64,000 bases of DNA from Flavobacteriaceae bacterium (GCA_009886755.1 QXYU01000050.1:31985-95984), one strand, 5' to 3'; counted from the first letter of the stretch, positions 52,563 through 60,948 are shown. A program made the numbers and translations. Notes: generated from the sequence alone by a model not told the origin.

Positions 52563-53554
52563 GTTGTACTAAGTTTTTGAAGGGTTTCAAAGGCTTTTAA
52601 GGCGTGTCCTCCGGAAAGGCTGTCCGTTGCTTTTTGGTAGGCGGTGGTTAGATCACAGTCTAACTTGGTGGTGATGGCTAGTGCCGCATTGGCACAGACG
52701 ACATCTTGCTGTGCTTGAGTGCCTTCCCCCCTAAGGAGCTTCATGAAAATAGCGGCGGCTGCCGGCACACTATCTCCCCCAGCGATCTGCTCGACGGTCA
52801 AGGGTTCCAAACCAAAATCACTGGGATTCACCAAAGCTTCTCCAGCATTTCGGATCACCTTGGCTGGACCTGTCAGTGCAATTTCATCATAGCCTGCCAA
52901 CGCATGGACAATGGTGTAGCGTTTGTCCGTGTTTTGATATAGATAGCCATAGAGTCGTGCCAATTCTAAATTGAAAACACCAACCAGCTGATGGCGGGGA
53001 AAAGAAGGGTTGACCATAGGCCCTAGCATATTAAAAAAGGTTTTGACACCCAGTTCCTTTCGGATGGGGGCTACGTTTTTCATAGCGGGGTGAAAAAGTG
53101 GGGCATGCAGTACACAAATACCTGCCTGTTCCATACAGTTTTGTAAAAAAGCTTGGTCGTTGGAAAAGCGGATGCCCAAATGCTCCATGACATTGCTGGA
53201 ACCACAGGAAGAAGATACGCCATAGTTCCCATGCTTGGCCACAGGAACTCCGGCTCCTGCCGTCACAAAAGAGGCAAGGGTGGAAATATTAAAGGTGTCT
53301 TTACCGTCGCCTCCAGTACCACAGAGATCAATAGGGTCAAAAGCGGCTAAGTCGATGGGAAGGCACAGTTCCAAAAGCGCTTTGCGAAAACCTTCCAATT
53401 CATCCGCATTGACCGGACGCATCATAAATACTGTTAGGAAGGCAGCGATTTGCGAGGCGTTGTAAACGCCTTGTGCAATGTTGACCAAAACCTGCTTGGC
53501 TTCCTCTTGTTCGAGGTATTCATGTTGAATTAATCGACTGAGAATTGCTTTCAT
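52559..53554 (-). CDS. trpD: Anthranilate phosphoribosyltransferase
   Basis: A 331-residue transferase. The PRPP site is DLCGTGGDGKDTFNISTLASFV (about residues 76-97); AKHGNYGVSSSCGSSNVMEHLG and IRKELGVKTFFNMLGPMVNP are also standard. It joins anthranilate to PRPP. An 86-base gap separates it from trpG, the only sizeable gap in the operon, and its end overlaps the trpC start by four bases. Confidence 0.97.
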   Translation of the reverse strand: MKAILSRLIQHEYLEQEEAKQVLVNIAQGVYNASQIAAFLTVFMMRPVNADELEGFRKALLELCLPIDLAAFDPIDLCGTGGDGKDTFNISTLASFVTAGAGVPVAKHGNYGVSSSCGSSNVMEHLGIRFSNDQAFLQNCMEQAGICVLHAPLFHPAMKNVAPIRKELGVKTFFNMLGPMVNPSFPRHQLVGVFNLELARLYGYLYQNTDKRYTIVHALAGYDEIALTGPAKVIRNAGEALVNPSDFGLEPLTVEQIAGGDSVPAAAAIFMKLLRGEGTQAQQDVVCANAALAITTKLDCDLTTAYQKATDSLSGGHALKAFETLQKLSTT

Positions 53555-53640
53555 TGGAGGGGGGTCTTAAATTTTAATAGATGGAACACTCTTGAAATTC
53601 TCTTATTAGCGGTCAAATATTTTCGTACTCGTTTCATCGG

Positions 53641-54204
53641 TCAGGAATTAAGCCAGTTTTCTAAGATTTTCTCTCCCATGGGAGTCAGTACCGACTCAGG
53701 GTGGAATTGCATTCCTTTGAGATCGTATTTTTTGTGACGGAGTGCCATGATCTGTTGCGCCTCATCCAGAGCAAGTACTTCCAAATCGTTCGGAAGGGGT
53801 TGTGCAACCACCCATGAATGGTAGCGACCCACCTCTAGGGTGTTGGGTAAATCGGTAAAAATAGGATCTTCTGAAAGCTGTTGAATGGGTGTTGCCAAAC
53901 CGTGATATACCTGTGTTAAATTTTCAAGATGCCCTCCAAAAACCTCTGCAATAGCTTGATGTCCCAAGCAAATTCCTAAAATGGAATGGGTTGGAGCATA
54001 GCGCTCAATCACGGCTTTAAGCAATCCTGCTTCCTCAGGAATTCCAGGGCCAGGGGAGAGTAGGATTTTGGAAAAAGCTTCCAAGTCGTCCAACGCAAGA
54101 CAATCGTTGCGTTTGACAGTCACTTCAGCACCCAACGCTTCCAGTTGGTGCACCAGGTTATAGGTGAAAGAGTCGTAATTATCAACTACAAATACAGGAG
54201 TCAT
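53641..54204 (-). CDS. trpG: Anthranilate synthase component II (glutamine amidotransferase)
   Basis: A 187-residue class I amidotransferase that feeds ammonia to TrpE. VVDNYDSFTYNLVHQLEALG opens it, LLSPGPGIPEEAGLL follows, the nucleophilic Cys is in SILGICLGHQAIAEVFGG (near residue 79), and His/Glu of the triad are in GMQFHPESVLTPMG. The start shares one base with the trpE stop. Related pabA proteins look alike; the operon settles the assignment. Confidence 0.96.
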   Translation of the reverse strand: MTPVFVVDNYDSFTYNLVHQLEALGAEVTVKRNDCLALDDLEAFSKILLSPGPGIPEEAGLLKAVIERYAPTHSILGICLGHQAIAEVFGGHLENLTQVYHGLATPIQQLSEDPIFTDLPNTLEVGRYHSWVVAQPLPNDLEVLALDEAQQIMALRHKKYDLKGMQFHPESVLTPMGEKILENWLNS

Positions 54205-55607
54205 TAGTGAATGTTTTGAGCGTGTTCAAGGGCTTTGTCAAGCGCCCCAAGTTTGTGATATACTTCGTTGAGTTCGTTTTCTTCATCAGACGCGGCAACA
54301 ATCCCAGCACCGGCTTGGTAATGCAATTGATGGTTTTGACTAAAAAAAGAACGTATGACAATGGCGTGATTGAAATTACCGTTAAAGTCCATCACTCCGA
54401 TGGCACCGCCGTAAAAATTTCGGTTTTGATGCTCGTATGCTTCGATCAACTGCAAGGCCTTGTGTTTGGGAGCGCCACTGAGCGTTCCAGCAGGGAAGGT
54501 GTCTGCGGCAATTTGGAAGGTAGGAATGGCTTCTTTTTTACGTCCCACCACTTTGGAGACCAAGTGGATGACATGGGAAAAGAACTGAATTTCACGATTG
54601 GTTTTGACTTCTACCAAATTTCCATTGCGGCTCAAATCGTTGCGAGCCAAATCCACCAGCATTACGTGTTCGGCATTTTCCTTGGGATCTTTGCTAAGTT
54701 CAACTGCCGCTGCTGCATCTTTTTCATCGTTTCCAGTGCGTTTAAAAGTTCCTGCAATAGGATGAATCTCTGCCCAGCCGTCATTGACAATCAATTGTGC
54801 TTCTGGAGAACTGCCAAAAATTTTAAAGTCTCCATAATCAAAAAAGAAGAGGTAGGGTGAGGGATTGATGGCGCGGAGGGCTCGATACACATTGAATTCA
54901 TCACCTTTAAAGTCTTGGATAAAACGACGGGAGAGCACCAGTTGGAAAACATCACCGCGTTGGCAATGCTCCTTGGCTTTACGAACCAATCCTCGGTAGT
55001 CTGCATCGCTGATCGTTGATTGTTTGTTTCCTACGGTCTCAAAAGAATAGCTGCCAAAAGTTTTAACCGCAAGCAATTGCTCGATATGATCGATGTTGTT
55101 TTCCCCCTGGTAGCTGTGCGAAAAGAGATACGCCTCGTTATTGAAATGATTGATAGCGATTATATTCTGGTATAGCGCATAGTACAAATCGGGCATGTTG
55201 ACATGCTTGGGCTTGGTCTTTATCTCAATCGAATCAAAGTACTGAACGGCATCGTGTGCAATAAAACCGAACAGTCCATTGGCTATAAATTTATAGGAAT
55301 TGGGTTCCGTTTGAAATAATTGGCTGTACTCTTGAATTCGCTGGGGTACATTGACCTCTTGAGTGATGGGCGTTTGGGTTTTACTTCCATCGGGAAAATT
55401 TTCCTTGAGTATCTGATTTTGAATGGCAATAGATGCAATGGGATTGCAACAGATATAGGAAAAGCTGTTGTCACTTGCATGGTAATCACTACTTTCTAAG
55501 AGCAGGGTGTTCGGGAAATGGTCTCGCAACTTTAGATACACACTGACCGGGGTGAGGGTGTCAGCCAGTATTTTTTTAGAAAAAGTTTTAAGCGCGTAAT
55601 GTTTCAT
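54204..55607 (-). CDS. trpE: Anthranilate synthase component I
   Basis: A 467-residue chorismate-using enzyme. The N-terminal part includes the LLESSDYH segment (about residues 35-42), part of the tryptophan feedback site in this family. The catalytic C-terminal half has the GDVFQLVLSRRF, NPSPYLFFFDYGDFKIFGSSPEAQL, HPIAGTFKRTG, DLARNDLSRN and FPAGTLSGAPKHKAL motifs. As the first structural gene it lies 165 bases after the leader-peptide stop, with the attenuator between them. Confidence 0.97.
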   Translation of the reverse strand: MKHYALKTFSKKILADTLTPVSVYLKLRDHFPNTLLLESSDYHASDNSFSYICCNPIASIAIQNQILKENFPDGSKTQTPITQEVNVPQRIQEYSQLFQTEPNSYKFIANGLFGFIAHDAVQYFDSIEIKTKPKHVNMPDLYYALYQNIIAINHFNNEAYLFSHSYQGENNIDHIEQLLAVKTFGSYSFETVGNKQSTISDADYRGLVRKAKEHCQRGDVFQLVLSRRFIQDFKGDEFNVYRALRAINPSPYLFFFDYGDFKIFGSSPEAQLIVNDGWAEIHPIAGTFKRTGNDEKDAAAAVELSKDPKENAEHVMLVDLARNDLSRNGNLVEVKTNREIQFFSHVIHLVSKVVGRKKEAIPTFQIAADTFPAGTLSGAPKHKALQLIEAYEHQNRNFYGGAIGVMDFNGNFNHAIVIRSFFSQNHQLHYQAGAGIVAASDEENELNEVYHKLGALDKALEHAQNIH

Positions 55608-55721
55608 CGGTATAAAGAATATAAGTGGCTGTTGAGACTTTATTTATTTCGTTGGGCTTTGATCATTGCGGTGTTAAATTTTCACTTGTCTGCCGATAGG
55701 TAGTTTGTGAGATTTCTAGTA

Positions 55722-55750
55722 ACAAAAAAGGCTTGTCGTGATGACAAGCC
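55722..55750 (-). terminator. trp operon attenuator terminator
   Basis: On the minus strand GGCTTGTC, a five-base loop and GACAAGCC form a perfect eight-base stem (55730-55737 with 55743-55750), followed by a run of six T (55724-55729). It lies between the Trp-rich leader peptide and trpE, where an attenuator terminator should be. The leader stop is 22 bases upstream of the stem. Confidence 0.9.
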
Positions 55751-55771
55751 TATAGTATATAGAGGGTCCCT

Positions 55772-55825
55772 TCACGAATGTTTCCAGTCGTCCAAGGGCC
55801 ACCAAATTGTTTTTCTATTATTCAT
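55772..55825 (-). CDS. trpL: trp operon leader peptide
   Basis: A 17-residue frame, MNNRKTIWWPLDDWKHS, with three Trp codons, two adjacent. It starts four bases after the -7 box, so the message begins at or next to its ATG, and ends 22 bases before the terminator stem. The region of the Trp codons (TGGCCCTTG) can pair with AAGGGACC around the stop codon, giving the pause stem expected of attenuation. When charged tRNA-Trp is scarce, a ribosome stalled on these codons would let an alternative fold form and transcription continue into trpE. The competing antiterminator is not clear by eye. Confidence 0.85.
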   Translation of the reverse strand: MNNRKTIWWPLDDWKHS

Positions 55826-55829
55826 ACAC

Positions 55830-55861
55830 CAAATATAAGTGGTCGCTATTAGTTGCGCAAA
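55830..55861 (-). promoter_or_regulatory. trp operon promoter
   Basis: On the minus strand TTTG (55858-55861), a 20-base spacer and TATATTTG (55830-55837) match the Bacteroidota consensus fully. The leader ATG follows after only four bases. Confidence 0.85.
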
Positions 55862-55877
55862 TGGGAAGCCAAAAAAA

Positions 55878-56300
55878 TTATTCCTTTTTAAATTGGAGGG
55901 TGTTCAAAAATTGATAAAACTCTTCTTGCTGATCGAGGGATAGCTTTTGAGCAATTTCTTTCTCTATTCGAGCCACCACGTTATCGATAGTTTTTAGCTC
56001 GGTCAAGCCTTGTTCGGTAATGTAGATTTCTACCTTTCTACGGTTTTTGGCACAGACCTCTCGTCGTACCCATCCTTTTTCAATCAGTTTGTCCACCAGA
56101 CGGGTGGTGTTACTCATGGGTTTGATCATCCGCTCTTGTAAAGTGAAGAGATTTGCCGGAGCCCCTTTATGCCCCCTGAGAATTCGCAGTACATTGAATT
56201 GCGGGAGGCTCAAGCCTAACGGCTTGAGGGAAGTATTAAATTTCTCCTCAATACTAGCCGTGGTTTTTAGTAGTTGTACGACAAGTTTCTTTTTATCCAT
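55878..56300 (-). CDS. MarR-family transcriptional regulator
   Basis: A 140-residue winged-helix regulator. The dimer helices flank a wing region with LPQFNVLRILRG, the recognition segment MIKPMSNTTRLVDKLIEKGWVRRE (about residues 58-81), and a basic wing KNRRKVEIYITEQG. MarR proteins respond to phenolic or oxidative signals. The ATG has a TAATTTTG box upstream, and a palindrome between box and gene is a likely autoregulatory operator. The divergent rhodanese gene 122 bases away could be a target. Confidence 0.93.
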   Translation of the reverse strand: MDKKKLVVQLLKTTASIEEKFNTSLKPLGLSLPQFNVLRILRGHKGAPANLFTLQERMIKPMSNTTRLVDKLIEKGWVRREVCAKNRRKVEIYITEQGLTELKTIDNVVARIEKEIAQKLSLDQQEEFYQFLNTLQFKKE

Positions 56301-56314
56301 ATTATTGTACCAAC

Positions 56315-56324
56315 AACAATTGTT
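56315..56324. promoter_or_regulatory. Candidate MarR operator
   Basis: AACAATTGTT is a perfect ten-base palindrome between the marR -7 box and the marR ATG, about where bound repressor would block the start of transcription. MarR proteins bind such short AT-rich palindromes. Binding is inferred. Confidence 0.45.
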
Positions 56325-56328
56325 TTGA

Positions 56329-56336
56329 CAAAATTA
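56329..56336 (-). promoter_or_regulatory. -7 box of the MarR-family gene
   Basis: TAATTTTG on the minus strand, 28 bases before the ATG at 56300. Confidence 0.5.
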
Positions 56337-56375
56337 TAAGAAATCCGTAACAAAGCGCATTAAGACGTGAATCAT

Positions 56376-56406
56376 TTTGACAACTACACCTCCCTTTATA
56401 CCTTTG
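56376..56406 (+). promoter_or_regulatory. Full Bacteroidota promoter of the rhodanese gene
   Basis: TTTG (56376-56379), a 19-base spacer and TACCTTTG (56399-56406) match the consensus. The rhodanese ATG follows 16 bases later. Confidence 0.85.
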
Positions 56407-56422
56407 AAAAAATTTAATTTCG

Positions 56423-56728
56423 ATGGATTTAGAACAAAAAGATTGGACGGCTAAGCAAAAAGAATACGACAACTTGGTAGTGCTAGACGTTCGTACTCCC
56501 GAAGAATACGCTGAGAAGCGACTTCCACAGGCTCAAATATTAGACATTAATGATGCGAGGAGTTTTATGGAAGGTTTGGAGCAATTGGACAAATCCAAAG
56601 CCTATTTTGTATACTGCCGATCTGGAGCGCGCAGTGCTCGTGCCTGTGCGGTGATGCAGCAGTACGGTTTTCCGATTGCTTTCAATCTTTTGGGTGGTAT
56701 CCTTGCTTGGGATGGGCCAACGGAATAA
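56423..56728 (+). CDS. Rhodanese-like sulfurtransferase
   Basis: A 101-residue single-domain rhodanese. VVLDVRTPEEYAEKRLPQAQILDI and the active loop VYCRSGARSARA (catalytic Cys near residue 65) are present, with GFPIAFNLLGGILAWDG closing the fold. It transfers sulfur from thiosulfate or persulfide to an acceptor in the cytoplasm; no signal peptide is seen. It is transcribed away from the MarR-type gene, by a strong consensus promoter. Confidence 0.93.
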   Translation: MDLEQKDWTAKQKEYDNLVVLDVRTPEEYAEKRLPQAQILDINDARSFMEGLEQLDKSKAYFVYCRSGARSARACAVMQQYGFPIAFNLLGGILAWDGPTE

Positions 56729-56772
56729 TCAAAACTTTGTAACTTCGGTACTGATAGCCCAAATCGTGCCGT

Positions 56773-58062
56773 ATGAAAGAAGTTTTCCTCCACTACTTGT
56801 GGCGGTACCAGAAGTTTAATTTTTCAAATTTAGTAACCACCTCAGGAGATTCTCTTACATGAGTTTCAGTAGGTCAGCCCAACTCCGGAGCAGGCCCAGA
56901 TTTAAGTTTGGCTCAAATCCAAATTGGAAATGTACGTTTTGCCGGTTCGGTAGAGATCCATTTGCGTTCCTCTCAGTGGTATCATCATAGACATCATCAA
57001 GACTCAGCTTATGACAATGTGATTCTTAATGTGGTTTGGGAGGAAGATACGCCCTTGCAGCTGCCTTCGGGGAAAAGCCTGCCAACCCTTGAACTTCGTC
57101 ATTATGTGACTCCGGAACTGGTAGTAGTGTATCGAAAACATTTTTCGGAGAAAACAGAGACATTGCCCTGTGCCAATGTGGTACGTTCGTTCCCAAATTC
57201 CTTATGGAAACATTGGCGCGAACGCCTCTGCATCGAACGATTGGAAATGCGCCTTGGCTCCTTGGAAAAGAGATTGGCCGTTTTGCAGCATGACTGTGAG
57301 GCATTGCTTTTTGAACGAATGGCGCGAGGATTTGGCCTTAACCGCAATGGTGCCGCTTTTCAAAAGCTTGCCGAAAGCATTCCTTTTTACCTATTACGGA
57401 AGCTGGCCCCACAACTGGAAGACTTGGAAGCGTTGTTTTTTGGAAAAATGGGGTTGCTGCCCGAAACCAGCTTGGGAGACACTTATGTAACGCGTCTAAA
57501 AGAACGGTATCAGTACCTGAGTCACAAACACAATTTACGTCCCTCAGAGGGGGTTCGACCGAACTTTGGACGGCTTCGACCGCAGAATTTTCCTACAATC
57601 CGATTGGCGCGATTGGTCAATCTTTATCATCAGACACCTTCCCTTTTTATGGCACTCCATCAGCAAAGAGATTTAAAATCCTTAACTCCCTTGGTCATAA
57701 CGGGTGTTAGTGACTATTGGAAACATCGATTTCATTTCGAAAGCAGCAAGCCAATACCAAAGCCGCAGTTACGTAAATTAAGCTCTGGATTTCGGTCTCT
57801 AGTAGTTATTAATACGTTGCTTCCGGTTTTTTATGCGCATAGTAAATGGACGGGTGAAGACCGTTCAGAATGGCTTTTTGAACAGTTGGAAGCCCAGGCA
57901 TTGGAGTCGAATCGATGGGTTAAAAAATATGCAGCAATAGGCTTTCCTCTCCACTCCGCTTTGGACTCCCAAGCCGTCTTGCAGCTTCAAGAGCACTATT
58001 GTAAAGGGCGTCATTGTTTAAAATGTACGATAGGATTTCATATCTTAAAACAATCGCAGTAG
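56773..58062 (+). pseudogene. DUF2851 family gene interrupted by an in-frame TGA
   Basis: The frame opens at ATG 56773 with the family's usual start (MKEVFLHYLWRYQKF), runs 29 codons and meets TGA 56860-56862. It then continues in the same frame through QPNSGAGPDLSLAQIQIG (the conserved AGPDF-type motif) and VRFAGSVEIHLRSSQWYHHRHHQDSAYDNVIL-like family sequence to TAG/TAA at 58062, about 429 codons in all. No frameshift is needed. The TTG at 56908, which could start a shorter frame, falls inside a conserved strand and is not a natural start. DUF2851 is a Bacteroidota family of unknown function. The gene is thus a nonsense pseudogene, a sequencing error, or a case of stop-codon readthrough. 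PspC follows nine bases later. Confidence 0.82.
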
Positions 58063-58071
58063 TTTTATGTC

Positions 58072-58299
58072 ATGGCTACCGTAACCCAACTTCGTATTTT
58101 TTTTGAACGCAATGGATTTACCGTATGCAAACGCCTAGCTGATCGTTTGGGAATGAAGGTGAAAAGCGTTCGCTTGTTTTTTATCTATGCCAGTTTCACT
58201 ACAGTGGTTGGTGGCTTTTTACTGTATTTGGTGCTTGCTTTTTGGCTAAAGCTCAAAGACATGGTTAATACCAAACGCAGTTCCGTTTTTGACTTATAA
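58072..58299 (+). CDS. PspC domain protein
   Basis: A 75-residue protein of the small PspC type. A basic N-terminal segment (RIFFERNGFTVCKRLADRLGMK) is followed by a membrane helix region (VRLFFIYASFTTVVGGFLLYLVLAFWL, about residues 33-59) and a short cytoplasmic tail ending RSSVFDL. PspC-like proteins sense or respond to membrane stress in other bacteria; the flavobacterial homologue next to DUF2851 is not characterised. It is nine bases after the interrupted DUF2851 gene, usually its operon partner. Confidence 0.85.
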   Translation: MATVTQLRIFFERNGFTVCKRLADRLGMKVKSVRLFFIYASFTTVVGGFLLYLVLAFWLKLKDMVNTKRSSVFDL

Positions 58300-58483
58300 T
58301 TTTTAGCGCATAAGCAGGGGTACTCAGTTCGATTTTATATCTATTTTTCCCATCGTCAATTTTATGCTGAAAAGGAGATAAAAAAGGTTTAGGGCTTAGT
58401 TTGGATCATTTTTATATCTTGTGTGCACCAAAAAACTTTTGAGTTTAAACGCAATTGGAAATTCCTTTCTCAACACTTCTTTT

Positions 58484-60091
58484 ATGAAAAAAAATTACTT
58501 CTTTTATAGCCTCCTTACTCTTGTTTTTACCCTACTGCCGCGAACGGCATTTTCACAAGAGAAAGGTATAGACGAACGAATTAATGAAGCTTTTACACCC
58601 ATAGCCGATTGGTGGGGTGCTGTTATTCTTCATAATTTCCCAGGGACTGAAATTCCAACCATTATTTTTTTATTGGTTGGGGGCGCGGGCTTTTTCACCC
58701 TTTATTTCGGCTTTGTCAATATTCGACGATTCTCCACAGCGATCAACATTGTTCGTGGGAAGTATGATGCGGTTGATCATCACAATGCAGGCTCTGATTT
58801 GGCAGTGGACGGTGATATTAAAAAAACAATTAAAGACGAAAGCGAAGAAGGGGAAGTGAGTCACTTTCAAGCTTTAGCTACAGCTGTTTCAGGAACGGTT
58901 GGAAATGGAAACATTGCAGGGGTCGCTTTGGCGATCGCCGTGGGTGGTCCCGGGGCTACTTTTTGGATGATTCTTTGTGGAATCTTGGGAATGTCCACCA
59001 AGTTTGTGGAATGCACTCTAGGTGTCAAATACCGAGATGTAGGCCCTGACGGAACGGTGTACGGTGGCCCCATGTATTATCTTACCAAAGGGCTGCAAGA
59101 GCGCGGTTTTCCTCGTTTGGGGAAATTTTTAGCCTTTGTCTTTGCATTCCTCTGTATCGGCGCTTCTTTTGGTGGAGGTAATGCCGCACAATCCAATCAA
59201 GCTGCGATGCAGTTGGTGACTTCTTTTGGAATGACCGGAGGGAGTGCCCGAACTATTATTGGAATCATCATGATGGTGTTGGTTGGAATTATCATTATTG
59301 GAGGGATCAAACGTATTGCCTCGGTAACGGAGAAAGTAGTACCCTTTATGGCTTTGATGTATATCTTGGCTTGTGTTTATATAATCGGGACTAATTTTTC
59401 TTTTGTGGATGACGCTTTTGGAATGATCTTCAGTCAGGCATTCAATCCGCAAGCAGGATTGGGCGGTTTACTCGGAGTGTTGATTACGGGCTTTCGTCGG
59501 GCAGCCTTTTCCAATGAAGCAGGAGCCGGTTCCGCTTCCATTGCGCATTCGGCGGTAAAGACCAAATATGCTGCTTCCGAAGGCTTGGTCGCACTTCTAG
59601 AACCTTTTATTGATACGGTAGTAATTTGTACGATGACTGCTTTGGTCATTATTATTTTTAATGGAGACAGTACCGTATTTAATTATGGGGGATTCAATGG
59701 AGTCGTAATGATCGATGGTGTTCCCGCTGAAGGGGCTGCTATTACAGCTGCGGCCTTTTCCAAATACATATCTTTTTCTGGACCCTTTTTGACGATCGCC
59801 GTTGTTTTGTTTGCCATTTCTACCATGATCTCATGGTCTTACTACGGCTTGCAGTCGTGGATGTTTATCTTCGGCAAGAGCAAGTGGTCGGACTTGACGT
59901 ATAAGCTATTATTTTTGGCTTTTATCGTTATTGGTGCTGCAGGTGACATGTCCGCTGTATGGACGTTCTCTGATGCTATGATTTTAGCACTTGTATTCCC
60001 AAATATGATTGGTTTATTCTTCTTATTCCCACGGGTCAAAGATGAACTACAGCGCTATCTAAGTGCCATTAAAAGTATCCCTAGCGAATAG
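58484..60091 (+). CDS. Alanine or glycine:cation symporter (AGCS family)
   Basis: A 535-residue sodium-coupled symporter with about 11 helices and an N-terminal signal-like segment (MKKNYFFYSLLTLVFTLLPRTAFSQ). The family signature is ATAVSGTVGNGNIAGVALAI near residues 130-149. LGVKYRDVGPDGTVYGGPMYYL, GFRRAAFSNEAGAGSASIAHSA and WSYYGLQSWMFIFG are also standard. It imports alanine or glycine. I start at ATG 58484; an upstream TTG/ATG-like extension is unneeded. The 184-base gap before it holds no clear element. A terminator lies at 60109-60160, inside the next frame. Confidence 0.92.
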   Translation: MKKNYFFYSLLTLVFTLLPRTAFSQEKGIDERINEAFTPIADWWGAVILHNFPGTEIPTIIFLLVGGAGFFTLYFGFVNIRRFSTAINIVRGKYDAVDHHNAGSDLAVDGDIKKTIKDESEEGEVSHFQALATAVSGTVGNGNIAGVALAIAVGGPGATFWMILCGILGMSTKFVECTLGVKYRDVGPDGTVYGGPMYYLTKGLQERGFPRLGKFLAFVFAFLCIGASFGGGNAAQSNQAAMQLVTSFGMTGGSARTIIGIIMMVLVGIIIIGGIKRIASVTEKVVPFMALMYILACVYIIGTNFSFVDDAFGMIFSQAFNPQAGLGGLLGVLITGFRRAAFSNEAGAGSASIAHSAVKTKYAASEGLVALLEPFIDTVVICTMTALVIIIFNGDSTVFNYGGFNGVVMIDGVPAEGAAITAAAFSKYISFSGPFLTIAVVLFAISTMISWSYYGLQSWMFIFGKSKWSDLTYKLLFLAFIVIGAAGDMSAVWTFSDAMILALVFPNMIGLFFLFPRVKDELQRYLSAIKSIPSE

Positions 60092-60108
60092 AATGCCATG
60101 TTATTTCG

Positions 60109-60160
60109 AAAACAGCCTTTTGGTTTTTATCTTCAAAAACTAAAGGCTGTTTTTGTTTTT
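60109..60160 (+). terminator. Terminator of the symporter gene, embedded in the HhH frame
   Basis: AAAACAGCCTTT (60109-60120) and AAAGGCTGTTTT (60142-60153) form a 12-base stem with a 21-base loop, followed by T-rich sequence to 60160. It lies 18 bases after the symporter stop but inside codons 4-21 of the following broken frame. Transcription should stop here. Confidence 0.75.
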
Positions 60161-60920
60161 ACGGGATTGGTTCTTCTTTACCAATTGTTTCGAAATCCTC
60201 CAACAAAAAATACTTCTTTAAAGAGCAAAGAGTTGTCCCCCTGGGTGAAACAAAGCCATCGTTTGGATAGTTTGTTAACAGTTGTGGCATCATCCACCAC
60301 CCCAAAGCTACGTTCCTTTCACCCAAATTTTTTAACGGACTACAGGGCCTATAGTTTGGATTTACCCACGGCCGTGGAAGATCGTATTAAAGCCTATCAC
60401 TCAGCGGGAAAATCGATTACGGATCGTTCGGTGTTTCAAAAAGTAACGGGTATTTCGGATAGTAGTTATGAGCGTATCGCACCCTATCTAAAACATCCTC
60501 CAAGCCGAACAAAATCGAAGCGATTTGTTGCAACGCCTATTGTTAAAAAAGATCTCAATCGCGCCACTGCTTTGGAGCTGTAAAAAGTACGTGGAATCGG
60601 CCCAGTATTGTCGGAGCGAATTGTTGTTTATCGCGATCGGATTCAATCTTTTTCAAACATGGAACAACTAGCAGAGGTGTATGGATTATCAGAAGAGGTA
60701 AGACAACGATTAATCCTCTATTTTGAAATTCAATCCACACTTCCGATAGTGCCCTTGGCATTTGCAAATGCCAGTTTGGAACGTCTAACTGCCTTACCTT
60801 ATATGAGTTACAAACAAGCGCGCTGGTTGGTCGCGAAACGAACACAACAACCCGAAGCAAGCCTTGATGAGCTTTTGAATCAGACCCTTTGGGACTCTAT
60901 TCAAGTTCGGAGAATAAAGC

Positions 60921-60928
60921 TATATTTG
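60921..60928 (+). promoter_or_regulatory. -7 box of the acyl-CoA dehydrogenase gene
   Basis: TATATTTG lies 20 bases before the ATG at 60949, inside the end of the broken HhH frame. Confidence 0.55.
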
Positions 60929-60948
60929 TATTAAAAAAGATTGCTATA

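Larger units (their letters stand above)
60098..60934 (+). pseudogene. Helix-hairpin-helix competence-like protein interrupted by an in-frame TAA
   Basis: The frame starts at ATG 60098 with a single membrane segment (about residues 17-33) and a first HhH-like repeat (KVTGISDSSYERIAPYL). It reads DLNRATALEL and then meets TAA 60581-60583. The same frame goes on with KVRGIGPVLSERIVVYRDRI, the conserved second HhH, which in homologues directly follows a Gln. One CAA to TAA change explains the break. A third repeat follows (NASLERLTALPYMSYKQARWL) to the stop at 60932-60934. It is a nonsense pseudogene, a base error, or readthrough. ComEA-like HhH proteins bind DNA. Confidence 0.82.

Noticed and set aside
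54207..54860. A 217-codon open frame on the plus strand opposite trpE
   Set aside because: It is antisense to the most conserved part of trpE and its composition follows from that gene.
56908..56910. TTG 56908 as a genuine start of DUF2851
   Set aside because: It falls within a conserved strand (SLAQIQIG), and the family N-terminus is found in frame upstream of the TGA.
58300..58483. A riboswitch before the alanine/glycine symporter
   Set aside because: I looked for the paired glycine-aptamer architecture and see no suitable stems; the gap holds only AT-rich sequence.
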